Shown one piece after another: positions 34,427-42,296 of a DNA stretch of 64,000 nucleotides (positions are counted from its first letter, which is position 1; the number at the start of each line of letters is the position of its first letter). A model generated the notes under the pieces. It worked only from the letters and a program-made list of their open reading frames with translations. It did no database searches and was not told where the DNA came from. The DNA is taken from contig CAJNCP010000001.1 in the NCBI GenBank assembly GCA_905221295.1, positions 186,001-250,000 on the forward strand, written 5' to 3'. Made by a program: the position numbers and the translations under genes. Source of the stretch: a bacterium. Lineage in GTDB: Bacteria > Bacillota > Bacilli > Lactobacillales > Streptococcaceae.

Positions 34427-36223
34427 ATGGAACAAAAACACCGTTCAGAATTTCCAGAGAAGGAACTTTGGGATTTAACAGCCCTATACCAAGACCGTGA
34501 GGATTTCTTGCGTGCAATCGAGAAAACGCGCGAAGATATCAACCAATTTAGCCGTGATTACAAGGGCAATCTTCATACTTTTGAGGATTTCGAGAAGGCC
34601 TTTGCGGAATTGGAGCAAATCTATATCCAGATGAGTCATATCGGCAATTACGCCTTTATGCCTCAGACGACAGACTATAGCAATGAAGAGTTCGCCAATA
34701 TCGCCCAAGCTGGGATGGACTTTGAGACAGATGCCAGTGTAGCCTTGACCTTCTTTGACGACGCCTTGGTGGCTGCAGACGAGGAAGTCTTGGACCGTTT
34801 GGGTGAGCTGCCACACTTAACGGCAGCCATTCGTCAGGCCAAAATCAAAAAAGCTCACTATCTAGGGGCTAATGTGGAAAAGGCTTTGACAAATCTGGGT
34901 GAAGTTTTCTACAGTCCACAGGACATTTATACTAAGATGCGAGCTGGGGACTTTGAGATGGCTGACTTTGAAGCCCATGGCAAAACCTACAAAAACAGCT
35001 TTGTGACCTATGAAAATTTCTACCAAAACCACGAGGACGCTGAGGTTCGTGAGAAATCTTTCCGCTCCTTCTCAGAGGGACTTCGTAAGCACCAAAATAC
35101 GGCTGCAGCAGCCTATTTAGCCCAAGTCAAGTCTGAAAAACTCTTGTCAGATATGAAGGGCTACGACTCAGTCTTTGATTATCTCCTAGCTGAGCAAGAA
35201 GTGGACCGTGCCATGTTTGACCGCCAGATTGACCTCATCATGAAGGATTTTGCGCCAGTTGCTCAGAGATACCTTAAGCATGTTGCCAAGGTGAATGGTC
35301 TTGAAAAGATGACCTTTGCAGACTGGAAATTGGATTTGGACAGCGCTCTTAATCCTGAAGTGACTATTGACGACGCCTATGACTTGGTCATGAAGTCAGT
35401 AGAACCTTTGGGACAAGAATATTGTCAGGAAGTTGCTCGTTATCAAGAGGAACGATGGGTGGACTTTGCTGCTAATAGTGGCAAGGATTCTGGTGGTTAT
35501 GCAGCGGATCCATATCGCGTGCACCCTTATGTCCTCATGAGCTGGACTGGTCGTTTGAGTGATGTCTATACCTTGATTCATGAAATTGGGCATTCTGGTC
35601 AATTTATCTTTTCAGACAATCACCAAAGCTACTTTAATGCCCACATGTCGACCTACTACGTTGAAGCGCCATCAACCTTCAATGAATTGCTTTTAAGTGA
35701 TTACTTGGAGCACCAATCTGATGACCCGCGTCAAAAACGTTTTGCCCTTGCTCACCGCTTGACAGATACCTACTTCCATAATTTCATCACCCACCTCTTG
35801 GAAGCAGCCTTTCAGCGTAAGGTTTATACATTGATTGAAGAAGGGGAAACCTTTGGAGCAAACAAACTCAACAGCATTATGAAGGAAGTCTTGACAGATT
35901 TCTGGGGAGATGCCATTGAAATTGACGACGATGCGGCTTTGACTTGGATGCGCCAAGCCCACTATTACATGGGCTTGTATAGCTACACCTACTCTGCTGG
36001 CCTTGTCATCTCAACAGCTGGTTACCTTCATCTGAAACATTCAGAAACTGGAGCTGAAGACTGGCTTAATCTCCTTAAATCAGGTGGTAGCAAGACACCG
36101 CTTGAGTCAGCCATGATTATCGGTGCTGATATTTCAACAGACAAACCGCTCCGTGATACCATCCAGTTCTTGTCTGATACAGTTGACCAGATTATCGCCT
36201 ATAGTGCTGAGTTGGGAGAGTAG
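34427..36223 (+). CDS. pepF: Oligoendopeptidase F (M3 family)
   Basis: A 598-residue cytoplasmic zinc peptidase degrading oligopeptides. The HEIGH motif is at residues 385-389 (LIHEIGHSGQFIFS), and the third ligand Glu is in VEAPSTFNELLLSDYL. The C-terminal AGLVISTAGYLHLK is conserved. Streptococcal versions are also called PepB. It starts 10 bases after rsmE, with AGAGG upstream, so it belongs to the prmA-rsmE operon. Confidence 0.94.
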   Translation: MEQKHRSEFPEKELWDLTALYQDREDFLRAIEKTREDINQFSRDYKGNLHTFEDFEKAFAELEQIYIQMSHIGNYAFMPQTTDYSNEEFANIAQAGMDFETDASVALTFFDDALVAADEEVLDRLGELPHLTAAIRQAKIKKAHYLGANVEKALTNLGEVFYSPQDIYTKMRAGDFEMADFEAHGKTYKNSFVTYENFYQNHEDAEVREKSFRSFSEGLRKHQNTAAAAYLAQVKSEKLLSDMKGYDSVFDYLLAEQEVDRAMFDRQIDLIMKDFAPVAQRYLKHVAKVNGLEKMTFADWKLDLDSALNPEVTIDDAYDLVMKSVEPLGQEYCQEVARYQEERWVDFAANSGKDSGGYAADPYRVHPYVLMSWTGRLSDVYTLIHEIGHSGQFIFSDNHQSYFNAHMSTYYVEAPSTFNELLLSDYLEHQSDDPRQKRFALAHRLTDTYFHNFITHLLEAAFQRKVYTLIEEGETFGANKLNSIMKEVLTDFWGDAIEIDDDAALTWMRQAHYYMGLYSYTYSAGLVISTAGYLHLKHSETGAEDWLNLLKSGGSKTPLESAMIIGADISTDKPLRDTIQFLSDTVDQIIAYSAELGE

Positions 36224-36297
36224 ATACTTATTCCGTGAGGAATTCGTCGGCGAATATGTTAGACTAGTTAGGAATAATCTATCAAAGAGGAAATAAT

Positions 36298-36945
36298 ATG
36301 AAAAATAAGCCCCTACTAGTGACTGTTGCAGTCTTGTCTTTAGTTAGTCTTGTTGCTTGTAGCAGTCCAAAGAAAGAGTCCCGTATGTCATCATCTTCGG
36401 AATCTAGTTCCACTAGTGTGGTGAAAGAGACTACAGAATCGAGTAGTAAGATAAAGGAAAAAATATCAGATGGTGATCAGAGTCCTGAAGAAACTAAACG
36501 AATCGGTTCAGCAGATTATGGATATGTCAACATCCCGAGTGACTGGAAAAAATATGAATATGAAGAAGGTGGAGATAACATCCAATACATAGATCAGAGT
36601 GGTACTAATGCTATTATTTTAAATGCCTCCAATAGAGAAAAAGCAAATGTAGCTGAAGGAGAGGAATTTAGTGCTGAGATGATGGCTCAAAGATTTGAAA
36701 GTGCCATGAAAGGAAAAAATAAAGTTGTTAAGGTTTCAAGATCTTCTGCTACTGTTGGAGGAAACGATGCAATTCAAGTAAATATGAGTCTTAAATCAGG
36801 AAATTATACTATTCTTTGGACGTTCAAAAAGGATGATAAGGTGTATATGATTTCGTGTGTTTGCGATGAAAAAACAATAGCTCAATTGACAACTTATGTC
36901 AAAGAGACTTGGAGCTTTGATGGAACAGGTGCTGTGTCGGATTAA
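36298..36945 (+). CDS. Serine-rich putative lipoprotein
   Basis: A 215-residue secreted protein: signal peptide with lipobox LVAC, Cys21, then a Ser/Thr-rich linker to about residue 60, then a C-terminal domain with GSADYGYVNIPSDWKKYEYEEGG and TILWTFKKDDKVYMISCVCDEKT. The domain resembles small surface domains with a PsbP-like fold, but I do not recognise a family. AGAGG precedes the ATG. It is followed by an IS3 remnant and may be end-of-operon or alone. Confidence 0.7.
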   Translation: MKNKPLLVTVAVLSLVSLVACSSPKKESRMSSSSESSSTSVVKETTESSSKIKEKISDGDQSPEETKRIGSADYGYVNIPSDWKKYEYEEGGDNIQYIDQSGTNAIILNASNREKANVAEGEEFSAEMMAQRFESAMKGKNKVVKVSRSSATVGGNDAIQVNMSLKSGNYTILWTFKKDDKVYMISCVCDEKTIAQLTTYVKETWSFDGTGAVSD

Positions 36946-36993
36946 TGAAGAGTGTCAGGTAGCTGTACTGACCCCAAAAGCTAGATAAATAAT

Positions 36994-37242
36994 TTAAGAA
37001 AAGGATTTAGTTCTGTATTGCACAGGACTAAGTCCTTTTAGTTTGACTTTAATTCGTTTATTGTTGTAGTAATCAATATAGTCTACAATGGCTTGTTCCA
37101 ATTGCTTAAGCGACTGAAACGACTTCTCATAACCGTAAAACATTTCCGATTTCAAAATACCGAAGAAGGACTCCATCATACCATTGTCTAGGCTGTTACC
37201 CTTGCGTGACATGGATGCTTGAATTCCATTACTCTCTAGGAA
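36994..37242 (-). pseudogene. IS3-family transposase orfB, C-terminal remnant
   Basis: FLESNGIQASMSRKGNSLDN, then GMMESFFGILKSEMFYGY and the C-terminal YNNKRIKVKLKGLSPVQYR. This is the end of the rve integrase core, including the Glu of the DDE triad in MESFFG. A stop codon lies just upstream of the FLESN segment, at the junction with unrelated sequence. Confidence 0.85.
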
Positions 37243-37288
37243 TCATAGTAAGTCGAGCGAGCTAAACGAGCTGTTTCAAGAAGTAAAT

Positions 37289-37825
37289 CTAGTCGAAATC
37301 CTCCTGAAACCATTTCTCTAACTGTCTCTGCCTTTCTCGCTCTAAGGCTTCGTCCCTTTCCTCTAACTCTTTTAACTTTTTTAGGTAGGCCACCTCAGTC
37401 CGTAAGAGTTCATTCTCCTCCTGAAATCGCTCTGATTCTGTCATTTCTTCCCAAGTTTTCTTTCGTTTACGTCCCATTTTAGCTGGTCTCCCTCTTGTTT
37501 TCTCAACAATAGTATACCCGTTTTTCTTGTATTGTGCCAGCCAATTTGTCAACAGTGAACGGTCGGGTAAAGCAGAATCTAAAGCTACACTTCTTTGTGA
37601 ACGACCTTCCAGCAAGACTTTATCTATCATTTCTTGTTTTAATTCTGGAGAATAATAACGATTCTTCACTTTTTTGACGATCTCTATTCCATAATGGTCA
37701 ATTAATTTCACCATGTACTTTAGACCAGAAACATTCACACCAAATCTTTTTGAAAGCTGTTTGAAGCTTTGTCCTTGCTTTCTAAGTTCATAGATTTGAA
37801 CTTTATCTTCATAACTCAATTTCAT
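37289..37825 (-). CDS. IS3-family (IS150-type) transposase orfA
   Basis: A 178-residue protein from the ATG at 37825 ([18 protein letters not shown]). It has two helix-turn-helix blocks ([41 protein letters not shown]) and a leucine-zipper end ([25 protein letters not shown]), as in IS150 orfA. It is intact, but orfB is lost, so the product could only act as a DNA-binding partner or inhibitor. Confidence 0.85.
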   Translation of the reverse strand: MKLSYEDKVQIYELRKQGQSFKQLSKRFGVNVSGLKYMVKLIDHYGIEIVKKVKNRYYSPELKQEMIDKVLLEGRSQRSVALDSALPDRSLLTNWLAQYKKNGYTIVEKTRGRPAKMGRKRKKTWEEMTESERFQEENELLRTEVAYLKKLKELEERDEALERERQRQLEKWFQEDFD

Positions 37826-37832
37826 AATAAAA

Positions 37833-37873
37833 CACCCCAAAAGTTAGATTTTTTCTGTCTAACTTTTGGGGTG
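37833..37873. terminator. Long hairpin at the IS end
   Basis: CACCCCAAAAGTTAGA pairs perfectly over 16 bp with its complement 9 bases later. It lies in the leader of orfA, where it may keep outside transcription from entering the transposase gene, and it could also end transcription of the lipoprotein gene at 37911. Confidence 0.6.
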
Positions 37874-37910
37874 CAGGTCATTTTAGGTGATTTTTTCATG
37901 CTTTAAAGAT

Positions 37911-38891
37911 TTATTCAAATTTTCCTTTATTGGCTTCATTTGAAGCTTTCATGCTAATTTGTAAAAGGTTGGCGAGATTTTCATTATCAAGGCTAGCTTC
38001 TCCATTATTATCCACTTTTATGGCGAGGTAATGAGTGTTGCGATCAAGATAATCCATTCCCTCTAAGTCGACATAGTTATTCGCTTTAAAATCAAGCGCC
38101 GCTAATTGATAAACAAATCGAATGTTTAGAGCTTTAGCATAGTCTGTTTCAAGAACCTTTTGTTGTTCTTCTACCAGTCCTTGAAAGAATTCGAGACTGT
38201 CTGTGTGATAGGATGCTTTGACTTCATATTGGTAAGTATCTACAGATGGGGACATAAATTTCAAATAAACCAAGTCGCCTTCTACCTTATAGTCCTCAAG
38301 AGTATAGGCACCTGCTTTTCCTAATGCATTGGTGTTGACCTTGAAAAACATTGGTGCATAAATTTTGAGAGGATATTTTTCTCCCTTATACTCAAAGATG
38401 GTATCATTTGAAAAATTCGGACGGACTTTAGTTAACTCAGGGACTAAATATTCGTTCCAAACTTTATCAAATAACTCTTCTTGATTGCTTGCGCCCGATG
38501 CTTTCACAACTAGGTCAAGATTTTCTTGATTGACAAAGACGGCATCCACTAATTTGAGGGCTGTTTGAACCTTAGGATCAGAAATTTCTTTTTTCTTTTT
38601 CTCGAGATTTTCAACTGCTTCTTTAGTGCGATCTAAAGTTTTATTAAATTGACTGCCACTGTTTGTTTCAACAAAGGTTCTCTCATAGTTGGTAGGTGCA
38701 ACTTTGACATTCCAGTCAAATGAAGCAGCAGGACCAGTTACATCTTTCTTATGGTAGGTTGCTGTCTCTGTATTTGTAGTAGCTTCTGTATTGCTTGTAG
38801 CAGTGGTTGATGGTTTAGATGAACAGCCGACGAGGCCAAATGCTAAAATCGTTGCAGTGGTTAGAAAATAAACTCTAAACTTTTTTCTCAT
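37911..38891 (-). CDS. Putative lipoprotein of unknown function
   Basis: A 326-residue protein from the ATG at 38891 (an upstream ATG at 38909 is possible). Signal peptide with lipobox LVGC, Cys23, then a Thr-rich linker and a charged helical region (RTKEAVENLEKKKKEIS), then a mixed domain to the end. I do not recognise a family; large streptococcal lipoproteins of this type are often uncharacterised. It stands alone between the IS remnant and the aquaporin gene. Confidence 0.7.
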   Translation of the reverse strand: MRKKFRVYFLTTATILAFGLVGCSSKPSTTATSNTEATTNTETATYHKKDVTGPAASFDWNVKVAPTNYERTFVETNSGSQFNKTLDRTKEAVENLEKKKKEISDPKVQTALKLVDAVFVNQENLDLVVKASGASNQEELFDKVWNEYLVPELTKVRPNFSNDTIFEYKGEKYPLKIYAPMFFKVNTNALGKAGAYTLEDYKVEGDLVYLKFMSPSVDTYQYEVKASYHTDSLEFFQGLVEEQQKVLETDYAKALNIRFVYQLAALDFKANNYVDLEGMDYLDRNTHYLAIKVDNNGEASLDNENLANLLQISMKASNEANKGKFE

Positions 38892-39129
38892 GGTAGTCTC
38901 CTTTTCCAAAAACGTTTATTGTATATTATCAATTATACCATTCTCTTCATTTTTTTGTATGATTTATTAGAAAAAGCTTTTATTGATGACTGCATACTTT
39001 TAAGCAAGTATTTGAAAGCTTCCGACATTCTTGAAGGATAATCTCCAGAGGATTTTTATCAATTTTTACTTGTAATAGTCTTTAATAGAAATTCAGTGCG
39101 TTTTCAAGAAAATTTTCCAATCAAATTTC

Positions 39130-39158
39130 TTGAAATCCTTTCCTTCTTCTGATAGACT
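39130..39158 (+). promoter_or_regulatory. Promoter of the aquaporin gene
   Basis: TTGAAA at 39130-39135, 17 bases, TAGACT at 39153-39158. Confidence 0.55.
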
Positions 39159-39188
39159 AATACATAGTTTGAAAAAAGGAGACTTATC

Positions 39189-39857
39189 ATGAAAAAATTT
39201 GTTGCTGAATTAATCGGTACATTTATGCTTGTGTTCATCGGAACAGGAGCTGTTGTTTTTGGAAATGGTATTGAAAGTCTTGGACACCTTGGAATTGCTT
39301 TTGCCTTTGGTTTGGCAATTGTAGTTGCAGCTTTCTCAATCGGAACTGTTTCAGGTGCTCACTTGAACCCAGCTGTTTCGATCGCTATGTTTGTAAACAA
39401 ACGTTTGTCATCTTCAGAGCTTGTAAACTACATCCTTGGACAAGTAGTTGGAGCTTTCCTTGCGTCAGCTGCAGTATTCTTCCTCTTGTCTAACTCAGGA
39501 ATGTCAACTGCAAGTCTTGGTGAAAATGCCTTGGCAAACGGTGTCACTGTCTTTGGTGGTTTCTTGTTTGAAGTCATCGCAACTTTCTTGTTTGTCTTGG
39601 TTATCATGACTGTAACATCAGCAAGCAAAGGAAATGGCGCGATTGCTGGTTTGGTAATCGGTTTGTCCTTGATGGCTATGATTCTTGTGGGATTGAACAT
39701 CACTGGACTTTCAGTAAACCCAGCTCGTAGCTTGGCTCCTGCTGTCTTGGTAGGTGGCGCAGCCCTTCAACAAGTTTGGATTTTCATCCTTGCACCAATC
39801 GTTGGTGGTGTTCTTGCAGCTCTTGTTGCAAAAAACTACCTTGGAACAGAAGAATAA
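39189..39857 (+). CDS. Aquaporin (MIP family)
   Basis: A 222-residue channel with six membrane segments and two NPA motifs: SGAHLNPAVSIAMF near residue 60 and LSVNPARSLAPAVL near 180. The short size and the second motif ...NPARS resemble water-selective aquaporins (AqpZ type) rather than glycerol facilitators. In some oral streptococci such channels also pass hydrogen peroxide. The gene is monocistronic with its own promoter; trxA lies convergent. Confidence 0.9.
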   Translation: MKKFVAELIGTFMLVFIGTGAVVFGNGIESLGHLGIAFAFGLAIVVAAFSIGTVSGAHLNPAVSIAMFVNKRLSSSELVNYILGQVVGAFLASAAVFFLLSNSGMSTASLGENALANGVTVFGGFLFEVIATFLFVLVIMTVTSASKGNGAIAGLVIGLSLMAMILVGLNITGLSVNPARSLAPAVLVGGAALQQVWIFILAPIVGGVLAALVAKNYLGTEE

Positions 39858-39914
39858 GAAATGAAAAAAGAGTCCTGTTCTCAGTTTGAGGAACATGGCT
39901 TTTTCTATGCAAAC

Positions 39915-39945
39915 AAAAAGCACTCCCTTTTGGAATGGGAGTGTT
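39915..39945 (-). terminator. Terminator after trxA
   Basis: CACTCCC pairs with GGGAGTG around a 9-base loop, with a T-run on the minus strand. Confidence 0.85.
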
Positions 39946-39951
39946 TCGTGA

Positions 39952-40266
39952 TTAGCTCAATTCAGCAACGATAGCCTTGATTTGTTCTGCTGTGTGAACA
40001 CCTGCAACCTGTTTCACAACTTGGCCGTCTTTTTTGAAGAGAAGGGTTGGGATAGACATGATCCCAAATGCACGAGCTGTGTTTGGATTTTCATCTACGT
40101 CCATTTTAACGATTTTCAAGACATCTTCTGAAAGTTCTTCAGACAATTTGTCCAAGATTGGACCTTGCATACGACATGGACCACACCAAGTTGCCCAGAA
40201 GTCTACCAAGACCAAACCGTCTTTTGTTTCTTGTTCAAATGTTGCATCTGTAATTGCTTTTGCCAT
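39952..40266 (-). CDS. trxA: Thioredoxin
   Basis: A 104-residue thioredoxin with active site WCGPC (FWATWCGPCRMQ) and the cis-Pro SIPTLLFKKDG. It reduces disulfides and supplies electrons to the thiol peroxidase. GGAG precedes the ATG. The DUF4649 gene lies 15 bases upstream in the same direction. Confidence 0.96.
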   Translation of the reverse strand: MAKAITDATFEQETKDGLVLVDFWATWCGPCRMQGPILDKLSEELSEDVLKIVKMDVDENPNTARAFGIMSIPTLLFKKDGQVVKQVAGVHTAEQIKAIVAELS

Positions 40267-40281
40267 TGTATTTCTCCTTTT

Positions 40282-40503
40282 TTAGTTATATTGGCTTAAA
40301 TCTTGTTTCATGAGATAGAAGAAGACATCTCCATAAGTCCCATGGTAGTCCAAATCATGACCATTGTAAGTTAATTTTTGGACAGTGTAGTAATCCGCGA
40401 CGCCGATAAGGCAGGCTTGTTGAGAACGTTCAAAGTCTTGATATGACTCGAAAGTCATGGTTCTCTCTTGCTTGCTGGCGTCTAGGTAGGTAATTTCGAT
40501 CAT
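40282..40503 (-). CDS. DUF4649 family protein
   Basis: A 73-residue protein with the DUF4649 signature: MIEITYLDASKQERTMTFES and VQKLTYNGHDLDYHG. Function unknown. It is transcribed from the minus strand directly upstream of trxA, and a TTGCGCACGCAA operator lies about 70 bases before its start, the same motif found in the MarR-LrgAB intergenic region. Confidence 0.75.
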   Translation of the reverse strand: MIEITYLDASKQERTMTFESYQDFERSQQACLIGVADYYTVQKLTYNGHDLDYHGTYGDVFFYLMKQDLSQYN

Positions 40504-40570
40504 ATAAAACTCCTTTATTCAATCTTGACTTTATTGTACTCCTTGAACAGAGGAATGTCAAGAAAAATGA

Positions 40571-40582
40571 TTGCGCACGCAA
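40571..40582 (-). promoter_or_regulatory. MarR-type operator, copy 1
   Basis: TTGCGCACGCAA (arms TTGC/GCAA) in the gap between the MarR-type gene and the DUF4649 gene. A second copy, TTGCGCATGCAA, is at 41052. Both are preceded by ATGA. Confidence 0.6.
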
Positions 40583-40601
40583 CTTTTTTTAAAAAATCTG
40601 A

Positions 40602-40982
40602 TTAAGAAATGAAGTCAAGGCTCATTTCCAGTCTTTCTTCGACAGCCTTTTGCAGGTAAGCTAGGGTTGTCTGTCCCTCGTCAGTCAGGCAGATAAAGCT
40701 AGCCCGTCTATCCTGATCGCAACATCTGCGACTAAGCAAACCACAGTTTTTCTCTTCTAGTCGAGCCACCATTCGAGAAACAGCGCTCGGACTGAGATGG
40801 AGTTTATCTGGCAGGTCAATCTGCCGTAAAGATTTTTCATCAGCTAGGTCCAGATAGTAGAGCAGGTAAAACTCTTTCAAGGTCAGTCTTTGTTCACTCT
40901 GCTGGGCAATAGTTTCTTCCAACAAGGCTTCCATTTCCTTTTGACGGCGGTTGTAGTCAAACCACTTTTCCAAATAGGTCAT
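40602..40982 (-). CDS. MarR-family transcription regulator
   Basis: A 126-residue winged-helix protein: LTLKEFYLLYYLDLADEKSLRQIDLPDKLHLSPSAVSRMVARLEEK, then RASFICLTDEG in the wing. The frame is open to 41063, but GAAAGGAG precedes the ATG at 40982. Its promoter overlaps the inverted repeat at 41052, and the divergent lrgAB-like genes start from the same region, so it likely represses itself and lrgAB. Ligand unknown. Confidence 0.85.
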   Translation of the reverse strand: MTYLEKWFDYNRRQKEMEALLEETIAQQSEQRLTLKEFYLLYYLDLADEKSLRQIDLPDKLHLSPSAVSRMVARLEEKNCGLLSRRCCDQDRRASFICLTDEGQTTLAYLQKAVEERLEMSLDFIS

Positions 40983-41051
40983 TGCTTTCTCCTTTCTTTT
41001 CAAAGTAAAAATCACAAAGTCATTACTGACTGTCTTTGTATCATAAGATGA

Positions 41052-41094
41052 TTGCGCATGCAATGATTATACTACTTTTAGCTAATCCTTGCAA
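41052..41094 (-). promoter_or_regulatory. MarR-type gene promoter with operator copy 2
   Basis: On the minus strand TTGCAA, 17 bases, TATAAT (41066-41071) with TTGCGCATGCAA at 41052-41063 just after the -10 box. Same motif as at 40571. Binding would block this promoter. Confidence 0.65.
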
Positions 41095-41121
41095 GAAAGA
41101 AAAATTTCGATATTTCCTTGA

Positions 41122-41136
41122 AATTTTCTGAAAAAA
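41122..41136 (+). promoter_or_regulatory. CodY-box-like sequence upstream of lrgA-like gene
   Basis: AATTTTCTGAAAAAA matches 13 of 15 positions of the CodY consensus AATTTTCWGAAAATT. It overlaps a possible -35 box TTGAAA (41118) of the divergent gene. Chance matches are common in AT-rich DNA. Confidence 0.35.
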
Positions 41137-41178
41137 GAGTAAACTGGTATGCAAGAAGTCTATTTCGTGGAGTTTAGG

Positions 41179-41553
41179 ATGAAATTATATGTTCAATTAA
41201 TGATTCTCTTTGTGATTTCTCTAATCGGCGAGGGAATCTCCAGTTTCTTTCATCTGCCCATCCCAGGCAGTATTATCGGTTTGATTATTCTTTTTCTAGC
41301 CCTGCAGTTCAAGTGGCTAAGGACCAGGCATGTCAACATGGTGGGGAATTTTCTGTTGGCTAATATGACCATTCTCTTTTTGCCGCCAGCAGTGGGTATC
41401 ATGGAAAAGTTTGATGTGATTGCCCCCTATCTCTTGCCCATCGTCTTAATTGTCTTTTTTGCAGCTGTCATCAATATTATCCTCATCGCCCTAGTGGTTC
41501 AGTTTATCAAGCGACGGTTTGAGGGAGATTATGAGAAAGGAGAAGCCAAATGA
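41179..41553 (+). CDS. lrgA: CidA/LrgA family holin-like protein
   Basis: A 124-residue membrane protein with four hydrophobic segments, including IPGSIIGLIILFLALQF (LPGSIIG-type motif) and ANMTILFLPPAVGIM. CidA/LrgA proteins oligomerise and modulate murein hydrolase activity and, in some bacteria, pyruvate uptake with LrgB. The frame starts at 41149, but GGAG lies 6 bases before the ATG at 41179. lrgB overlaps by 4 bases. Whether this pair is Cid-like or Lrg-like cannot be told from sequence alone. Confidence 0.85.
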   Translation: MKLYVQLMILFVISLIGEGISSFFHLPIPGSIIGLIILFLALQFKWLRTRHVNMVGNFLLANMTILFLPPAVGIMEKFDVIAPYLLPIVLIVFFAAVINIILIALVVQFIKRRFEGDYEKGEAK

Positions 41554-42245
41554 GTGAATTTGTTTCCAATCCCCTGTTTGGGATTGCTCTGTCTATCCTA
41601 GCTTATCTAGTGGGAATGTTGATTTACAGGCGTTTCCCCCATCCATTGACAACGCCCTTGCTTTTGTCGGCAATTTTCATTATCCTCCTTCTTAAGGCGA
41701 CGGGTATTTCTTACCAAGATTACTACCAAGGTGGGGTTTATCTGAACAACTTGATTGTCCCATCGACCGTGGCTCTAGGGATTCCGCTTTATAAGAGTTT
41801 TCACCTGATGAAGCACCATGCTCGGAGTATTCTCTTTGGTAGTCTGCTAGCAGCAGTTGTCAATACTAGCTTCACTGCTATAGTGGCGAAAATCTTTGGC
41901 ATGGACTTTTTCCTAGCCATTTCTCTCTTTCCCAAGTCAGTAACAACCGCAATGGCAGTGGGAATCACAGAAAAATTGCAAGGTTTGACGACTGTAACCT
42001 TGGTTGTCGTAGTGGCGACTGGGATCTTGACTAGTGTTATCGGACCAACCCTTTTGAAGTGGTTGAAAATTGACGATCCAGTTGCAGTGGGACTTTCTCT
42101 TGGAGGAACAGGGCATGCTGTCGGAACGGGAACGGCCTTTCGATACGGCTCTGTAGCAGGCGCCATGGGTGGTTTAGCTATCGGTGTCACCGGAATTCTC
42201 TATGTCTTTGTTAGCCCCATTATAGCCAGTTTGATATTGAGTTAA
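41550..42245 (+). CDS. lrgB: LrgB/CidB family membrane protein
   Basis: A 231-residue membrane protein with about seven hydrophobic segments. Family motifs: LFPKSVTTAMAVGI, GTGHAVGTGTAFRYGSVAGAMGGLAIGVTG near the C-terminus. It functions with LrgA in cell-death/lysis control or metabolite transport. It starts by ATGA overlap with lrgA, so translation is coupled. Confidence 0.9.
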   Translation: MSEFVSNPLFGIALSILAYLVGMLIYRRFPHPLTTPLLLSAIFIILLLKATGISYQDYYQGGVYLNNLIVPSTVALGIPLYKSFHLMKHHARSILFGSLLAAVVNTSFTAIVAKIFGMDFFLAISLFPKSVTTAMAVGITEKLQGLTTVTLVVVVATGILTSVIGPTLLKWLKIDDPVAVGLSLGGTGHAVGTGTAFRYGSVAGAMGGLAIGVTGILYVFVSPIIASLILS

Positions 42246-42275
42246 AAAGCAAGGAAGTTAAGTTCCTTGCTTTTT
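42245..42275. terminator. Terminator after lrgB
   Basis: AAAAGCAAGGAA pairs with TTCCTTGCTTTTT around GTTAAG, with T/A runs on both sides, so it may serve both converging units. Confidence 0.88.
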
Positions 42276-42296
42276 CTAATTGTATTTTGTAGAGAT

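Larger units (their letters stand above)
36964..37880 (-). mobile_element. Internally deleted IS3-family element
   Basis: Ends show a matching inverted repeat: ACCCCAAAAGCTAGA at the left (from 36964) and, on the minus strand at the right, ACCCCAAAAGTTAGA (end 37880). Between them are an IS150-type orfA and only the last 80 or so residues of orfB. The total of 917 bp is well below the usual 1.2-1.5 kb of IS3 members, so most of orfB is missing. It cannot move by itself. Confidence 0.85.
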
